Source: Selenomonadaceae bacterium UBA3796
Lineage (GTDB): Bacteria > Bacillota > Negativicutes > Selenomonadales > Selenomonadaceae
NCBI GenBank assembly: GCA_002369175.1
Contig: DFES01000217.1
Span: forward strand, 1 to 11,012
Direction: 5' to 3'
DNA: 11,012 nucleotides
Shown piece by piece: positions 1 through 8,464 of this stretch. The first letter of the stretch is position 1, and every line of letters begins with the position of its first letter. A program made the position numbers and the translations under genes. The notes beneath the pieces were generated by a model. The model was not told where the DNA came from, made no database searches, and worked only from the letters and a program-made list of their open reading frames with translations.

Positions 1-153
1 CTGGTAATCAATGAACTTGAGCCCCCTGAGATTCTTGTAGTTGCTTCCGTCCTTGAGATCATCCACCACAAGAACATCCTTGCGGCCACGGTCATTGAGT
101 TCCTTTACGATATTGCTGCCGATGAATCCGGCGCCTCCTGTCACGATGATCAT
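1..153 (-). CDS. hldD: ADP-L-glycero-D-manno-heptose 6-epimerase, N-terminal 51 residues (runs off the window)
   Basis: This is the 5' end of the epimerase that converts ADP-D-glycero-D-manno-heptose to the L-glycero form, the last step of ADP-heptose synthesis in the cytoplasm. The ATG at 153-151 opens [20 protein letters not shown], a Rossmann NAD(P)-binding start with the GGAGFIGS loop of extended short-chain dehydrogenases. It continues with [16 protein letters not shown] at about residues 28-43, which closely matches the HldD/RfaD pattern (VVDNLKDG followed by NL). The gene is open to base 1 and only about the first sixth is present; the catalytic Tyr/Lys lie outside. Its ATG overlaps the TGA of the upstream heptose kinase (ATGA), so the two are translationally coupled. 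The family assignment is firm because motif and context agree. Confidence 0.93.
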   Translation of the reverse strand, partial: MIIVTGGAGFIGSNIVKELNDRGRKDVLVVDDLKDGSNYKNLRGLKFIDYQ

Positions 154-1142
154 GAAAGCTCCACCTCCTGCATTTCCTTGAGCAATTCTTCCTTGCTGAC
201 GGCATAGGTTCCCAGCTTCGCCACCACCACGCTGGCAGCCAGATTGGCCATATAGGCACCGTCCGCCGGCTTGAGCCCTCCCGCCAGAGCCATGGCAAAT
301 ACGGCAATGACCGTATCCCCCGCGCCGGAGACGTCAAAGACCTCCTGGGAGCGGGTGGGAATATGAATAATATCCTCATCCTGCACAAGGGAAAGCCCCT
401 TGGCCGAACGGGTCACGATGATATTCTTGAGCTTGAACTTCCGCATGACGTAGCGCGCAGCCCGCTCCACGGCAGTGTCCTCATTTTTGATGGGATCCAG
501 AAGAACTTCGTTGATTTCCTTGACATTGGGGGTGATATAGTCCGCCCTGGAATACTTGGTCCAATTGCTCCCCTTCGGATCCACGATCACGGGAACTCCA
601 TGGTCGTGGCAGAACTTTATGACCGTCTGGCAGACATCCTCGGTGCAGGCTCCCTTTCCGTAGTCGGAAATGACCACACAATCCATGCTTTCGTTGAGTT
701 TCTGGCTCACATAGTTCTTCATGCGATCCGCATAGTGCCCTTCCACGGGCTCCGTATCCTCAAAGTCCAGTCGAAGCATCTGCTGATGGCCGCCGATGAC
801 GCGGATCTTCGTCGTAGTGGGAGACTCCGTAGGCACCAGCCCCCGGATGTCAATCCCGCGGGCAATGAATTTCTCCATGAGGCTCTGGCAGTGGTAATCA
901 TTTCCCACAAACCCGCAGATGGAGGTCTGGCATCCCAAAAGGGCCAGGTTGTGGGCAACATTGGCAGCGCCGCCCAGGGTCTCCTTTTCTTCCATCACAT
1001 GGGTGATGGGAACGGGAGCCTCCGGTGAGATGCGCTTGACCTCCCCGTAGTAGTACTTGTCCAGCATAACATCGCCGACGACAAGTATCTTGCATTTTCC
1101 CGTCTTCTCCGAGATAAACTCACATAGTGCCTGCCTGTCCAT
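150..1142 (-). CDS. hldA: D-glycero-beta-D-manno-heptose-7-phosphate kinase (canonical HldE N-domain type)
   Basis: This is a cytoplasmic PfkB/ribokinase-fold kinase of about 330 residues that phosphorylates heptose 7-phosphate at C1. It matches the kinase half of E. coli HldE in detail: [13 protein letters not shown] (about 21-33), RISPEAPVP (37-45), GGAANVA (57-63), [33 protein letters not shown], and the anion-hole/catalytic FDVSGAGDT with the catalytic Asp near residue 276. It ends after the family's LGTxxVS motif, with no adenylyltransferase half; that activity is a separate gene at 5367-5843. I chose the ATG at 1142. A GTG at 1154 lies only one base after the AAGGAG Shine-Dalgarno and is too close, although the spacing from that site to the ATG (13 bases) is long. 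The stop overlaps the hldD start. It may also be labelled rfaE1. The function is secure by motif; the start is less so. Confidence 0.92.
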   Translation of the reverse strand: MDRQALCEFISEKTGKCKILVVGDVMLDKYYYGEVKRISPEAPVPITHVMEEKETLGGAANVAHNLALLGCQTSICGFVGNDYHCQSLMEKFIARGIDIRGLVPTESPTTTKIRVIGGHQQMLRLDFEDTEPVEGHYADRMKNYVSQKLNESMDCVVISDYGKGACTEDVCQTVIKFCHDHGVPVIVDPKGSNWTKYSRADYITPNVKEINEVLLDPIKNEDTAVERAARYVMRKFKLKNIIVTRSAKGLSLVQDEDIIHIPTRSQEVFDVSGAGDTVIAVFAMALAGGLKPADGAYMANLAASVVVAKLGTYAVSKEELLKEMQEVELS

Positions 1143-1178
1143 CCTGGGGGTCACACTCCTTCTCGCTGACTCGTTTTT

Positions 1179-2375
1179 TCATCTGTTCTTCTGCTTCCCT
1201 AATTTTACAACAGTGCACTCATATTGTCCATAATGAGAGGGCAGTTCCCTGGCAGGCTTCCCCCCATATTTCGCCAGGAGTTCCCGGACATATCCCATGA
1301 CCGTATCCACAGAAATGCATTTCATGCAGGCCATGTTCTCCTCCCCTTGTCTTGGACATTCATGCATGCCGCAGGGATGGCAGGCTTCCGAGGAGCGGAT
1401 CAGGATATCCTTGGCATCATAGGGATAGAACCCCGGCACGGGAGAAGCACCGAACATGGTGACAATGGGGATGTTCATGGCAACTCCGATGTGCATAGGG
1501 CCGGAATCCGTGGTCAGAAAAAGGCTGCATCTTCTGAGCATGGCCCCGAGTTCCCCAAGGCTGAGTTTCCCCGTGAACACCCGCACTTTGCTTTCTTCGG
1601 TGGGAGCAGGCCGATACGCCATCTCTCCGATGCACTCCCGCACCATGGAAAGATCCATGGGACCGCCGAAAAAGGCAACGGCGTACCCCTCTTCCACAAG
1701 CGCATCCGCACACCGGGCAAAATAGGAGCCGAGCCATCGCTTCGTCTTCCAACTGGCGCCAATGTTAAAGGCAATGACCCTTTGCCCCGGAGAGAAATTC
1801 TCCTGCCAAATCTTTTCCGCCCTCTGCTCCATCTCTTCGGACAGCCACATCTCCAGACCGCCATCATCCATGCGCTCGATTCCCAACGTCTCCCGCAGCA
1901 CCTCCAAATGGGCATGCACCTGATGCTTCCAGCCTGGGACGTAGCGGTAAGGGGGAATGAGGCCGAAGGGGCCTTTTCCGATGTGGTGGGCGACCGATGG
2001 ATTCTGCATGACCTTATCAAACAGCAGAGAAAAGACGGGCTTGCTGTAGCCGACGATGCGCTTTGCGCCGCTGAAGGCCGCAAGAGCCGATGCCCGCTCA
2101 TTTCGATGCAGGTTGATCACCAAGTCGAAATGCCTGCTCCTGACTTTCGATATAAACTTTATAAAATTTCTGATATGATTGTCCTCGCCTTTTTTGTCCA
2201 AGAAGAGACATTCGTCGATATGTTTGTTGAAGCATACGAGCTCCGCCAGCTTCTTGTCCGCCAGAAGGGATATCCTTGCCTGGGGATAATTGACCCGCAA
2301 TGTGCGCAGCACAGGCGTTGCAAGCATGAGATCGCCGATGTGCATGAGATTGATGACGAGAATATTGTTGTACAT
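1179..2375 (-). CDS. Glycosyltransferase family 9 (LPS heptosyltransferase, WaaF/WaaQ-like)
   Basis: This is a predicted cytoplasmic-face, GT-B-fold transferase of 398 residues that adds heptose (or a related sugar) from an ADP-sugar donor to the LPS core. Visible GT9 signatures are the N-terminal INLMHIGDLMLATPVLRTL with Asp at about 15, FDLVINLH in the acceptor domain, GASWKTKRW, and the donor-site TTDSGPMHIG (Asp about 290, His about 295). A cysteine cluster follows: C332, C335, C340, C350, C353. The start was set at the ATG at 2375 because AAGGAG lies 7 bases upstream, overlapping the TAA of the preceding gene, and because the family motif starts directly there. An in-frame extension to 2420 has no such support. 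Hydrophobic spacing in the N-terminus looks closer to WaaQ/WaaF than to WaaC, but the sugar and position cannot be read from sequence. Confidence 0.88.
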   Translation of the reverse strand: MYNNILVINLMHIGDLMLATPVLRTLRVNYPQARISLLADKKLAELVCFNKHIDECLFLDKKGEDNHIRNFIKFISKVRSRHFDLVINLHRNERASALAAFSGAKRIVGYSKPVFSLLFDKVMQNPSVAHHIGKGPFGLIPPYRYVPGWKHQVHAHLEVLRETLGIERMDDGGLEMWLSEEMEQRAEKIWQENFSPGQRVIAFNIGASWKTKRWLGSYFARCADALVEEGYAVAFFGGPMDLSMVRECIGEMAYRPAPTEESKVRVFTGKLSLGELGAMLRRCSLFLTTDSGPMHIGVAMNIPIVTMFGASPVPGFYPYDAKDILIRSSEACHPCGMHECPRQGEENMACMKCISVDTVMGYVRELLAKYGGKPARELPSHYGQYECTVVKLGKQKNR

Positions 2376-2386
2376 AAAAAAGCTCC

Positions 2387-4357
2387 TTAAGGAAGTTCCG
2401 TCCCCTTTTCCAAAAGCCACCAGGAAAGGGTACGCATAGCCGGAAGCACTGCATTCACTTCCGCGCGGGCTGAGGCAGCATCTGCAGAGGCCACACCGGG
2501 CAGAAGTTCCGTAGCTTCTCCATTCACCATTCCCATAACACCGTCGGCGATCCAGAAGTCGCGGTTGAATCCCGCCCGAGTCCCTTCCGTCATGCTGGCG
2601 GCAATGGAATGATATTCATAGCCCTCAGGAGCAATGAGCTCCACAAGCGTCGGAACGATGTTCGTATGACCGGCAGACACGCCCGCAGGCAGCAAATCCT
2701 TCACAACCCCCTGCCCGTAGAGCAGAAAGGGAACGCTCTGCCGCTCGAACATCGTGGGAATCGTCCCCGGGTTCATCCGTACGGCATGGTCTCCGGTGAT
2801 GAGGAAGAGACTGTCGGGATATTTTTTCATGGTATCTCTCACGAACTCCGTAACCACCTTGTCCATGTACCAATAATGGCCAAGCTCCAGGGCAAGGGCC
2901 TCCGGCTCCTCCACATGGGGGAGCTTTGCGACTGCCGCCTTTTCCCGTTCCATGTCAAAGCCTTCCGCCGCAAGATCCAGATTGTAGGGAGGATGGTTGC
3001 TGACAGTCATGATGAGGTGAACCGTCGGCGGCTCCTCCGAAAGGTGCTTGGAAAGAGCCTCAAAGAGATGCCTGTCCGTGGTTCCCCAGGCACTTTGCTT
3101 TGGTGCATGGTAATCCGGATAGCCATAAAAATGATCAAACCCCTGGGCAAGCGCCAGGCGGTTGATGTTGTCCCAGGAGGGAACACCTCCATACCAGAAA
3201 TCCACGGCATACCCCAATCCCTTGAACTGAGGCGCCATGGATGTGGGATATGTCTCCTTGAAACTGCGGGGCTGGTAGTTCACCCGCACATTCACATCCG
3301 AAAGTCCCGTGACAAGACCTGTGATCGCAATGGAAGTGAAATCCCCATTGGGCATAAAGGAAGAAAGATAACATGCATTTTCCTCCTTTATGAGTCCCTT
3401 GATGCCATCTGCCGCATGAAGCTCCCCGTACTTCTCCAGCATGGGCCACTGCGCCCAGGTCTCGCCGAGAATGATGAACACATGGCGGGGCTTCGGCAGT
3501 TTCGCCCCCTTGGCTCTGCGGGAAAGATAAGAAGCGAGATCCTTTCCGGAACTATCGGAACCGCCCGCAAGCTGCCGGGCAAACTCCATCACTCTTCCCG
3601 GCTCTACGCCGCTGATTTCCCCTTGAGCCATGCGCTTCTCCGACTGCCATGCCCGATAGAGAGCCTGACCGTCATCGAGAATGCATTCATCGAGAAAGGC
3701 GTTTCCCGTGACCCCCGCATTCTCCCAATTGATGCCATGCGCATAGTCAAAGCTTCCGCCAAAGCGAACAAAGAGGGCAAAGACAAAGGTCATGGCTGCC
3801 AAAAGGAACGCCATCAAAGGCTTTCCGGCAAGCGGACGCAGGGAAAACACGGGCCGTCGGAGCAGGAAGCGCAAGAGGCTCCAGGCTGCTCCCAGGAGGA
3901 GCAAAACCACAAGAAAGCGCCAGACCATCCCGTATTCCTGCAGCATCGTCCAAAAGAGAGCAGACCGGTCATCGTGGATTCCCTGCATCACCTGAACATG
4001 ATACGTCATTCCGAATTCGCGGTAATAGGGAAATCTGGCCAAGAACAGCACGGAAAAGAGGAACGAAGCTGCCGTTCCGATGGCGAGACGCACGGACTCT
4101 GTATTCAATCTGGGAAGGAAGAGGTTCGGCAGAGTGCAGAAAACAAAGGAAAGCAGTGTGACTGCACCTGCGGTTTTCAGGCTCAGCCGCATCCCCGTCC
4201 AATGGGCGAGAGCGACACTCTCCCAGGGAACCCCATCTCCCATATAGGCAGACATGTACCATAGGAAAAAAGCGCGGTAAGCGCAGAGGAGGAAAAGGAT
4301 AAAGAAGAACAGCTTCAAATCCTGCTGCATGTTTTGGACATATTTTCCCATTCTCAT
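2387..4357 (-). CDS. LTA-synthase-like membrane phosphotransferase (sulfatase superfamily)
   Basis: The 656-residue protein has about five membrane helices (roughly 14-33, 58-80, 91-110, 146-166, 180-199), then a linker and a large extracytoplasmic sulfatase-fold domain (about 288-600). This is the architecture of LtaS and related phosphoglycerol transferases. Likely active-site residues are E299 in LGETWA (metal), T341 in NGDFTS (candidate nucleophile), W396/D397 in the GGVPSWDN segment, H455 in SNHPPY, and D523/H524 in ITGDHA. The family moves phosphoglycerol or phosphoethanolamine from a phospholipid to a glycan or lipid at the outer face of the inner membrane. Lying between two heptosyltransferase genes, it is inferred to decorate the LPS core, though another envelope polymer is possible. 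The ATG overlaps the waaC-like stop (ATGA); a second in-frame ATG at 4351 is an alternative start. Donor and acceptor are not determined. Confidence 0.85.
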   Translation of the reverse strand: MRMGKYVQNMQQDLKLFFFILFLLCAYRAFFLWYMSAYMGDGVPWESVALAHWTGMRLSLKTAGAVTLLSFVFCTLPNLFLPRLNTESVRLAIGTAASFLFSVLFLARFPYYREFGMTYHVQVMQGIHDDRSALFWTMLQEYGMVWRFLVVLLLLGAAWSLLRFLLRRPVFSLRPLAGKPLMAFLLAAMTFVFALFVRFGGSFDYAHGINWENAGVTGNAFLDECILDDGQALYRAWQSEKRMAQGEISGVEPGRVMEFARQLAGGSDSSGKDLASYLSRRAKGAKLPKPRHVFIILGETWAQWPMLEKYGELHAADGIKGLIKEENACYLSSFMPNGDFTSIAITGLVTGLSDVNVRVNYQPRSFKETYPTSMAPQFKGLGYAVDFWYGGVPSWDNINRLALAQGFDHFYGYPDYHAPKQSAWGTTDRHLFEALSKHLSEEPPTVHLIMTVSNHPPYNLDLAAEGFDMEREKAAVAKLPHVEEPEALALELGHYWYMDKVVTEFVRDTMKKYPDSLFLITGDHAVRMNPGTIPTMFERQSVPFLLYGQGVVKDLLPAGVSAGHTNIVPTLVELIAPEGYEYHSIAASMTEGTRAGFNRDFWIADGVMGMVNGEATELLPGVASADAASARAEVNAVLPAMRTLSWWLLEKGTELP

Positions 4358-5370
4358 AACAATGTTCCGATTTTCTCCTGAACCCTTTGGACGCTGATGC
4401 TCTCAAGGCAGTCCAGACCCTTGGGGCAGGCTCTCTTCCAACAGTACCTGCAGGAAGCCTCCACTTCCAGCGCATTTTCCAGTTGTCCATAAGGACCGTT
4501 GCGGTTGGCATCGGTGGGGCCCATGACCATGACAGTCTTCGTTCCAAGCCCTGCCGCAAGATGAACGGGACCTGTGTCCCCACCGAGGACGAGGCTTGCC
4601 TCCCCCATGAGGCAGGCAAGTTGTGTCAGGGTCGTACGTCCCACCAGGTTCACCGGGGGAATCTCCGTCAGGGAGGATATCTCCCCGGCGATCTGCTCAT
4701 CCACAGGCCCTCCGCCGACGATCACGGGGATGATGCTCCTGCCATACAGCCAATCGCTGAGCTTTGCATAATGCTGCGCCGGCCATCGCTTGTTCGGCCA
4801 ATTGGCTCCAACGGCCATGACCACATAGGGATTTTTCATATCCGCTCCTGCCTGGAGCATGATCCTCTGCGTAAGTTCTGCATCCCTCTCCGGAATCTTC
4901 AGGGGAAAGACCGCCTTTTCCACCCGACAACCTAAGGCTCTCGCCACATCGAGATAACGCTCCACGATGTGCCCCCGGGCATTGGGGCCGATGACGGGGC
5001 GGCTGATCCTGTCGCTGAGTTCACGCATGTTGCAGGTGCCGAGTTTCTGAGCCGCCCCGCCCAGCCAGATGATGGCAGCAGATTTGAACAAGCCCTGAAG
5101 ATCCAGCGAGGCATCGTAATGACGGCACTGAAGCTTCCTGCGGAAAGGTCCGATGTTCCGCAGGAACCCCCCTAGGCTGCGAAACTCCTTTTTCTTGAAA
5201 AGCAGGAGCTCGTCAATGCAGGGATTCGCTTGGAGAAGCGGGTAGGCCGGAGGCTCTGACACCCATGTCAGATGTGCATCCGGAAAGGTTTCCTTTATGG
5301 CATGGGAAACCGGCAGCGCATGAATGACATCACCGATGGCACTGAGTTTCACCACGAGAATATTCTTCAT
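4354..5370 (-). CDS. waaC: LPS heptosyltransferase I-like (glycosyltransferase family 9)
   Basis: A 338-residue GT-B enzyme predicted to add the first L-glycero-D-manno-heptose to Kdo on the LPS inner core. Evidence is the N-terminal [15 protein letters not shown] (catalytic-site Asp about 14), the [15 protein letters not shown] segment, and [14 protein letters not shown]. These resemble the E. coli WaaC blocks GDVLHTLP, YDAVIDAQGLVKSAA and HAVERxxxLFAKSLG. The donor-binding motif [14 protein letters not shown] (Asp about 265, His about 270) is also present. The C-terminal region carries a C-x2-C-x4-C-x5-C cluster (307, 310, 315, 321), part of which recurs in the other GT9 gene here. The start ATG overlaps the TGA of the upstream adenylyltransferase, and its own stop overlaps the next start, so it is coupled on both sides. 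WaaC rather than WaaF is a likely but not certain call. Confidence 0.82.
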   Translation of the reverse strand: MKNILVVKLSAIGDVIHALPVSHAIKETFPDAHLTWVSEPPAYPLLQANPCIDELLLFKKKEFRSLGGFLRNIGPFRRKLQCRHYDASLDLQGLFKSAAIIWLGGAAQKLGTCNMRELSDRISRPVIGPNARGHIVERYLDVARALGCRVEKAVFPLKIPERDAELTQRIMLQAGADMKNPYVVMAVGANWPNKRWPAQHYAKLSDWLYGRSIIPVIVGGGPVDEQIAGEISSLTEIPPVNLVGRTTLTQLACLMGEASLVLGGDTGPVHLAAGLGTKTVMVMGPTDANRNGPYGQLENALEVEASCRYCWKRACPKGLDCLESISVQRVQEKIGTLL

Positions 5371-5843
5371 TTCTTCTCCTTTTCACGCCGAATCTTTTCG
5401 ATGACACTGGTGGTGGAACGCCCTTCCACCATGGCGACGAATTCCACCCGCCCGCCATAACTCTGGACGATTTTCGCTTCGGGAAGGGTGTCAAGGGTGT
5501 AGTCGCCCCCCTTGACATAGACCTCCGGCTTTACCTTTGCAATGAGAGCCTCTGCCGTTGGTTCCTCGAAGAGGACAACATAATCAACGGAGTCCAGAGC
5601 ACCCACCACTTCGGCTCTGTCCTCCTCCCGGTTGATGGGGCGCGCCGGCCCCTTGAGGCGACGCACGGAGGCATCCGAATTCAGCCCCAGTACCAGGCAG
5701 TCCCCAAAGGAACGCGCCTTTGCAAGATAGCGGACGTGGCCTGCATGGAGAATGTCAAAGCAACCGTTTGTAAAAACAATGCGCCGTCCGCCCTTCCTCA
5801 AGATATCGCAGAACTTTTCTATATCCTTGCCGTCTACCTGCAT
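5367..5843 (-). CDS. hldC: D-glycero-beta-D-manno-heptose 1-phosphate adenylyltransferase (stand-alone HldE C-domain)
   Basis: This 158-residue nucleotidyltransferase makes ADP-D-glycero-D-manno-heptose from heptose 1-phosphate and ATP in the cytoplasm. The sequence matches the C-terminal half of E. coli Hld[15 protein letters not shown] with the HxGH signature at 33-36, [32 protein letters not shown], and the closing [11 protein letters not shown] (STT about 143-145). The start was placed at the ATG at 5843, with AGGAG 8 bases upstream. A GTG three codons earlier directly abuts that Shine-Dalgarno and is unlikely. The gene follows the divergent heptose-kinase paralogue after 15 bases, an order that looks like a split HldE, and overlaps the waaC-like gene by ATGA. 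It is also called rfaE2. Confidence 0.94.
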   Translation of the reverse strand: MQVDGKDIEKFCDILRKGGRRIVFTNGCFDILHAGHVRYLAKARSFGDCLVLGLNSDASVRRLKGPARPINREEDRAEVVGALDSVDYVVLFEEPTAEALIAKVKPEVYVKGGDYTLDTLPEAKIVQSYGGRVEFVAMVEGRSTTSVIEKIRREKEKK

Positions 5844-5858
5844 GCTTCTCACTCCTCG

Positions 5859-6845
5859 TTACTGTACCGCCCGTTTCAACTCATCGCGGCTCACCGTTGC
5901 CGTTCCGAGCTTTCGGACAGCAATTCCCGACGCGAAATTGGAGAGTTCTGCCGCAGCCTTCGGTTCCGCCCCCGCCGCCAATGCCAGGATCACCGTGGAA
6001 ACGCAGGTGTCTCCTGCGCCGGAGACATCGTAGACCTCGCTCTTGTCGGACACCAGAATGTCATGGATGCTCCCATCCCGCTCGAAGAGGGTCATCCCCT
6101 TCTCTCCCCGGGTAACGAGAACCCCGTCGGCATCCAGTTCCCGCAAAAGATCCTGTCCCGCCCTGCGGAGAGCCTCTTCTGTTCCGAGCTCCCGTTCCAT
6201 CGCCGCCGCCAGCTCCGCATCGTTCTGCTTCACATAGCCCACGCCCTTGAAGCGGCGGATATGGTAGCGGGAATCCACAATGCTCGGGATCCCGTGTTCC
6301 CTGCTGTACGCAATCAACCGATCTTTGATTGCTTCCGTAATGGTGCCCGAGCCGTAATCGCTCATGACAATACCGCGGACCTTCGGCAGGATTTTTTCCA
6401 CGTATTCCAGAAGGCCTGCCTCGAACTTTTCCGAAAGGGGCTCCCTGCTCTCGTTATCAATGCGGACAATCTGCTGGCTCACCGTGGCACGGCCTCCTGC
6501 AATGATCCGCGTCTTGGAAATCGTGGGGCGCGCCCCGTCATGGAGAAGCCCCTCCACATTCGCCCCGTTGCCGGAAAGAATGCGCTTCAGGCCCTCCGCA
6601 CTGTGATCCGTGCCCAAAATCCCCACGGCAAAAGCCCTGCCGCCCAGAGTCGCCACGTTGTTCACCACATTGGCGGCGCCACCGGCCACGATTTTCTCTC
6701 CTGCCTGCTCCAGCACCAGCACAGGCGCCTCGCGGGAAATGCGGGAGATTCTGCCGTCAAGATAGATGTCCGCCACCATATCCCCTATGACCAGGATGCT
6801 TTGCCCCTGGATCGCATCGATCATCCGTCCCAAACTCTTGTCCAT
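5859..6845 (-). CDS. Divergent PfkB-family heptose-phosphate kinase paralogue (RfaE1-like)
   Basis: The 328-residue PfkB kinase is related to the HldE kinase domain but altered at substrate-side motifs. It keeps VIGDMVADIYLDG, RISREAPV, GGAANVVNN (about 55-63), VMSDYGSG, VTRGEKGM, and the catalytic DVSGAGDT (Asp about 279) with the closing LGTATVS. However, the canonical DPKGxDW block is replaced by VDSRYHIRRFKG, ITPNxxE by VKQNDAE, and LDFEDTEP by IDNESREP. The ATG at 6845 has AGGAG about 8 bases upstream and lies 13 bases after the lptD-like stop; hldC follows after 15 bases. It probably phosphorylates a heptose or a related sugar phosphate. With a canonical kinase also in this operon (150-1142), the two may differ in substrate, anomer or step. 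Many annotators would call both rfaE1. Confidence 0.85.
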   Translation of the reverse strand: MDKSLGRMIDAIQGQSILVIGDMVADIYLDGRISRISREAPVLVLEQAGEKIVAGGAANVVNNVATLGGRAFAVGILGTDHSAEGLKRILSGNGANVEGLLHDGARPTISKTRIIAGGRATVSQQIVRIDNESREPLSEKFEAGLLEYVEKILPKVRGIVMSDYGSGTITEAIKDRLIAYSREHGIPSIVDSRYHIRRFKGVGYVKQNDAELAAAMERELGTEEALRRAGQDLLRELDADGVLVTRGEKGMTLFERDGSIHDILVSDKSEVYDVSGAGDTCVSTVILALAAGAEPKAAAELSNFASGIAVRKLGTATVSRDELKRAVQ

Positions 6846-6858
6846 GACCTTCTCCTCA

Positions 6859-8412
6859 TCACCATGGCGAAAACTGCCATCGGACCTGCCAGGAATCCCG
6901 CTTCGCCCGATAGCGAAGAATCAGCTGGGTGCAGTGGATATCGTGATACCAGTAATAATCGATATCCTTCAGCCTCCTGTTTTCAACATCGTACTCGAGG
7001 CCGTACACCAGACGATCCTTGTCGCTGAAGCGATAGCTGAAGCCCGTCTTGACGGCTCTTCCCACATCATTGACGTTGTAGTTGAACAGACTGTTTTGGG
7101 TGTTGGATACGGAGTACTCGAAGGTTCCGTAAGCTGCCCAGCGTTCATCAAATTCCTTCAATGCCGCAATGGTATAGTCAAAGCCTCTCCTGGTGGAATC
7201 GTCATAGGTTTCCTTCGTGATCTGATAGCCTGTACTGAGCATCAGATACCAATTCCCCTGCAGGCGGATCGGATCACGGTACAGTCCCAGCCGCCCGTAA
7301 CGGTGCGTGCTTTCAATGTCCGAGGCATTCGGCTGCTTGCGCTCCCATTTTCCGAGCTCGTAATCCAAGACATAGTGGAAGGGGGTATCGGCAATGCGCT
7401 GCTGATAGTTATAGATAAAGGCGGGTTTCCGCTTGACCCAGTTGTTGTCCACATCATCGTAATAGCCATAAGCAAGACGGGCAGTGGAACCGGCATGGGT
7501 CCATTTCAATTCGCCACGGCTCCTGGCTCCATATTTTGAAGTAACGTAGAGGCGAAACATTGCATCTACGTTCTGCTGAATCGGCCGGCTGAATTCTTGG
7601 GAGATCCAGACGCCATTGCTGCTGTTGTAGCCTACTCTGGGATACTCCGGACCCTTGGCGCCCGGCCGGATATCCTGAACATACTGATCCCTGGTGTAGA
7701 CGATCTTGTCCTTCAACCAGAACTTCACGTTTTCCATGATCATCTTATCGTTGGGCCAAAGGGTGACCTTATCCGCACTCAGATGATAATCCGGTGCCTT
7801 GGCTCCGCACTTCGTCATGGTACCGTCATAAACGACCACATGATCCGGGTAGAACTCAAACTTCTTCCCCGATACATACTGCTGATCTACCTTGCCCACA
7901 GCCTCCTCCATGGTTCCCATATTCTCCCCATAGTTATAGAAGGTATTGTAGCCGTCCATGGTAATACGCGCCTGATTTGGTGTCAATTGCAGGATATGTG
8001 CCTTGCCGGGGATTTCGATCTCCTGACGGATGGTGTTGCCCTTCACAACTCCGTCATCCTCCCCGGAATCGAATTGGTGGGCATCCATCTGGACGATATG
8101 CACCTTGCCCTTGGCGATGAATTCTCCCGTCACCTGATTGTACTCGAGATCATCCCCCTCAAAAATGGTGGGTACAGGCTTTGCCGGATCCAAGGGTTTT
8201 CTCAGGTTTGCTTCTATCGTGCTCGCATCCTCCAAGAGTTTTTTCTGTTCATCCGACAGCGCATTCTCACGCTCATATCGACGGCGGTTTTCTATGAAAT
8301 CCAGCCGATCTGCTCCCGTATCCGTGCTGGATCTATAATCTGCCAGTGCATACCCGGGCGACAAATACAGCAAAGCGCTCAGGCCGACCAACAGTTTCGT
8401 CTTGTTGTTCAT
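6859..8412 (-). CDS. lptD: LPS-assembly outer-membrane protein, LptD/OstA family (short form)
   Basis: Predicted 517-residue outer-membrane protein that receives LPS from the periplasmic bridge and inserts it into the outer leaflet. A signal peptide covers residues 1-24 (MNNKTKLLVGLSALL, cleavage after YALA). An OstA-type N-domain follows, with FEGDDLEYNQVTGEFIAKG (about 84-102) and a second repeat near 184-198. The KCGAKAPDYHLSADKV block (201-216) matches the LptD cysteine motif. The C-terminal half is rich in alternating aromatic strands, and the terminal YWYHDIHCTQLILRYRAKR and final aromatic residue are typical of this barrel. It has exactly two cysteines, C202 and C494. It is much shorter than E. 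coli LptD (about 784). The start was chosen at 8412 because the signal peptide begins there and AGGAG lies 10 bases upstream; an extension to 8505 would run into the repeat array. Confidence 0.86.
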   Translation of the reverse strand: MNNKTKLLVGLSALLYLSPGYALADYRSSTDTGADRLDFIENRRRYERENALSDEQKKLLEDASTIEANLRKPLDPAKPVPTIFEGDDLEYNQVTGEFIAKGKVHIVQMDAHQFDSGEDDGVVKGNTIRQEIEIPGKAHILQLTPNQARITMDGYNTFYNYGENMGTMEEAVGKVDQQYVSGKKFEFYPDHVVVYDGTMTKCGAKAPDYHLSADKVTLWPNDKMIMENVKFWLKDKIVYTRDQYVQDIRPGAKGPEYPRVGYNSSNGVWISQEFSRPIQQNVDAMFRLYVTSKYGARSRGELKWTHAGSTARLAYGYYDDVDNNWVKRKPAFIYNYQQRIADTPFHYVLDYELGKWERKQPNASDIESTHRYGRLGLYRDPIRLQGNWYLMLSTGYQITKETYDDSTRRGFDYTIAALKEFDERWAAYGTFEYSVSNTQNSLFNYNVNDVGRAVKTGFSYRFSDKDRLVYGLEYDVENRRLKDIDYYWYHDIHCTQLILRYRAKRDSWQVRWQFSPW

Positions 8413-8422
8413 CAAAAAATAT

Positions 8423-8427
8423 CTCCT
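8423..8427 (-). promoter_or_regulatory. Ribosome binding site of the lptD-like gene
   Basis: AGGAG on the minus strand sits 10 bases before the ATG at 8412. It decides this start over an upstream in-frame ATG at 8505, which would place coding sequence inside the 70-bp repeats and push the signal peptide 31 residues into the protein. Confidence 0.75.
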
Positions 8428-8464
8428 ATCCTCCGATAGCGTAACACAATCAAACACACGATAT

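Noticed and set aside
1224..2390. Plus-strand open frame opposite the second glycosyltransferase
   Set aside because: No ribosome binding site or family motif was seen and it has shadow-type composition. The minus strand carries the complete GT9 signature.
2609..4264. Long plus-strand open frame opposite the LtaS-like gene
   Set aside because: The translation is rich in Arg, His and Pro with no domain or membrane pattern, as expected for the antisense frame of a GC-rich gene. The minus strand has a clear family match.
5736..7028. Long plus-strand open frame opposite the kinase paralogue
   Set aside because: It spans the ends of three well-supported minus-strand genes and shows no recognisable motif. 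It is an antisense shadow.
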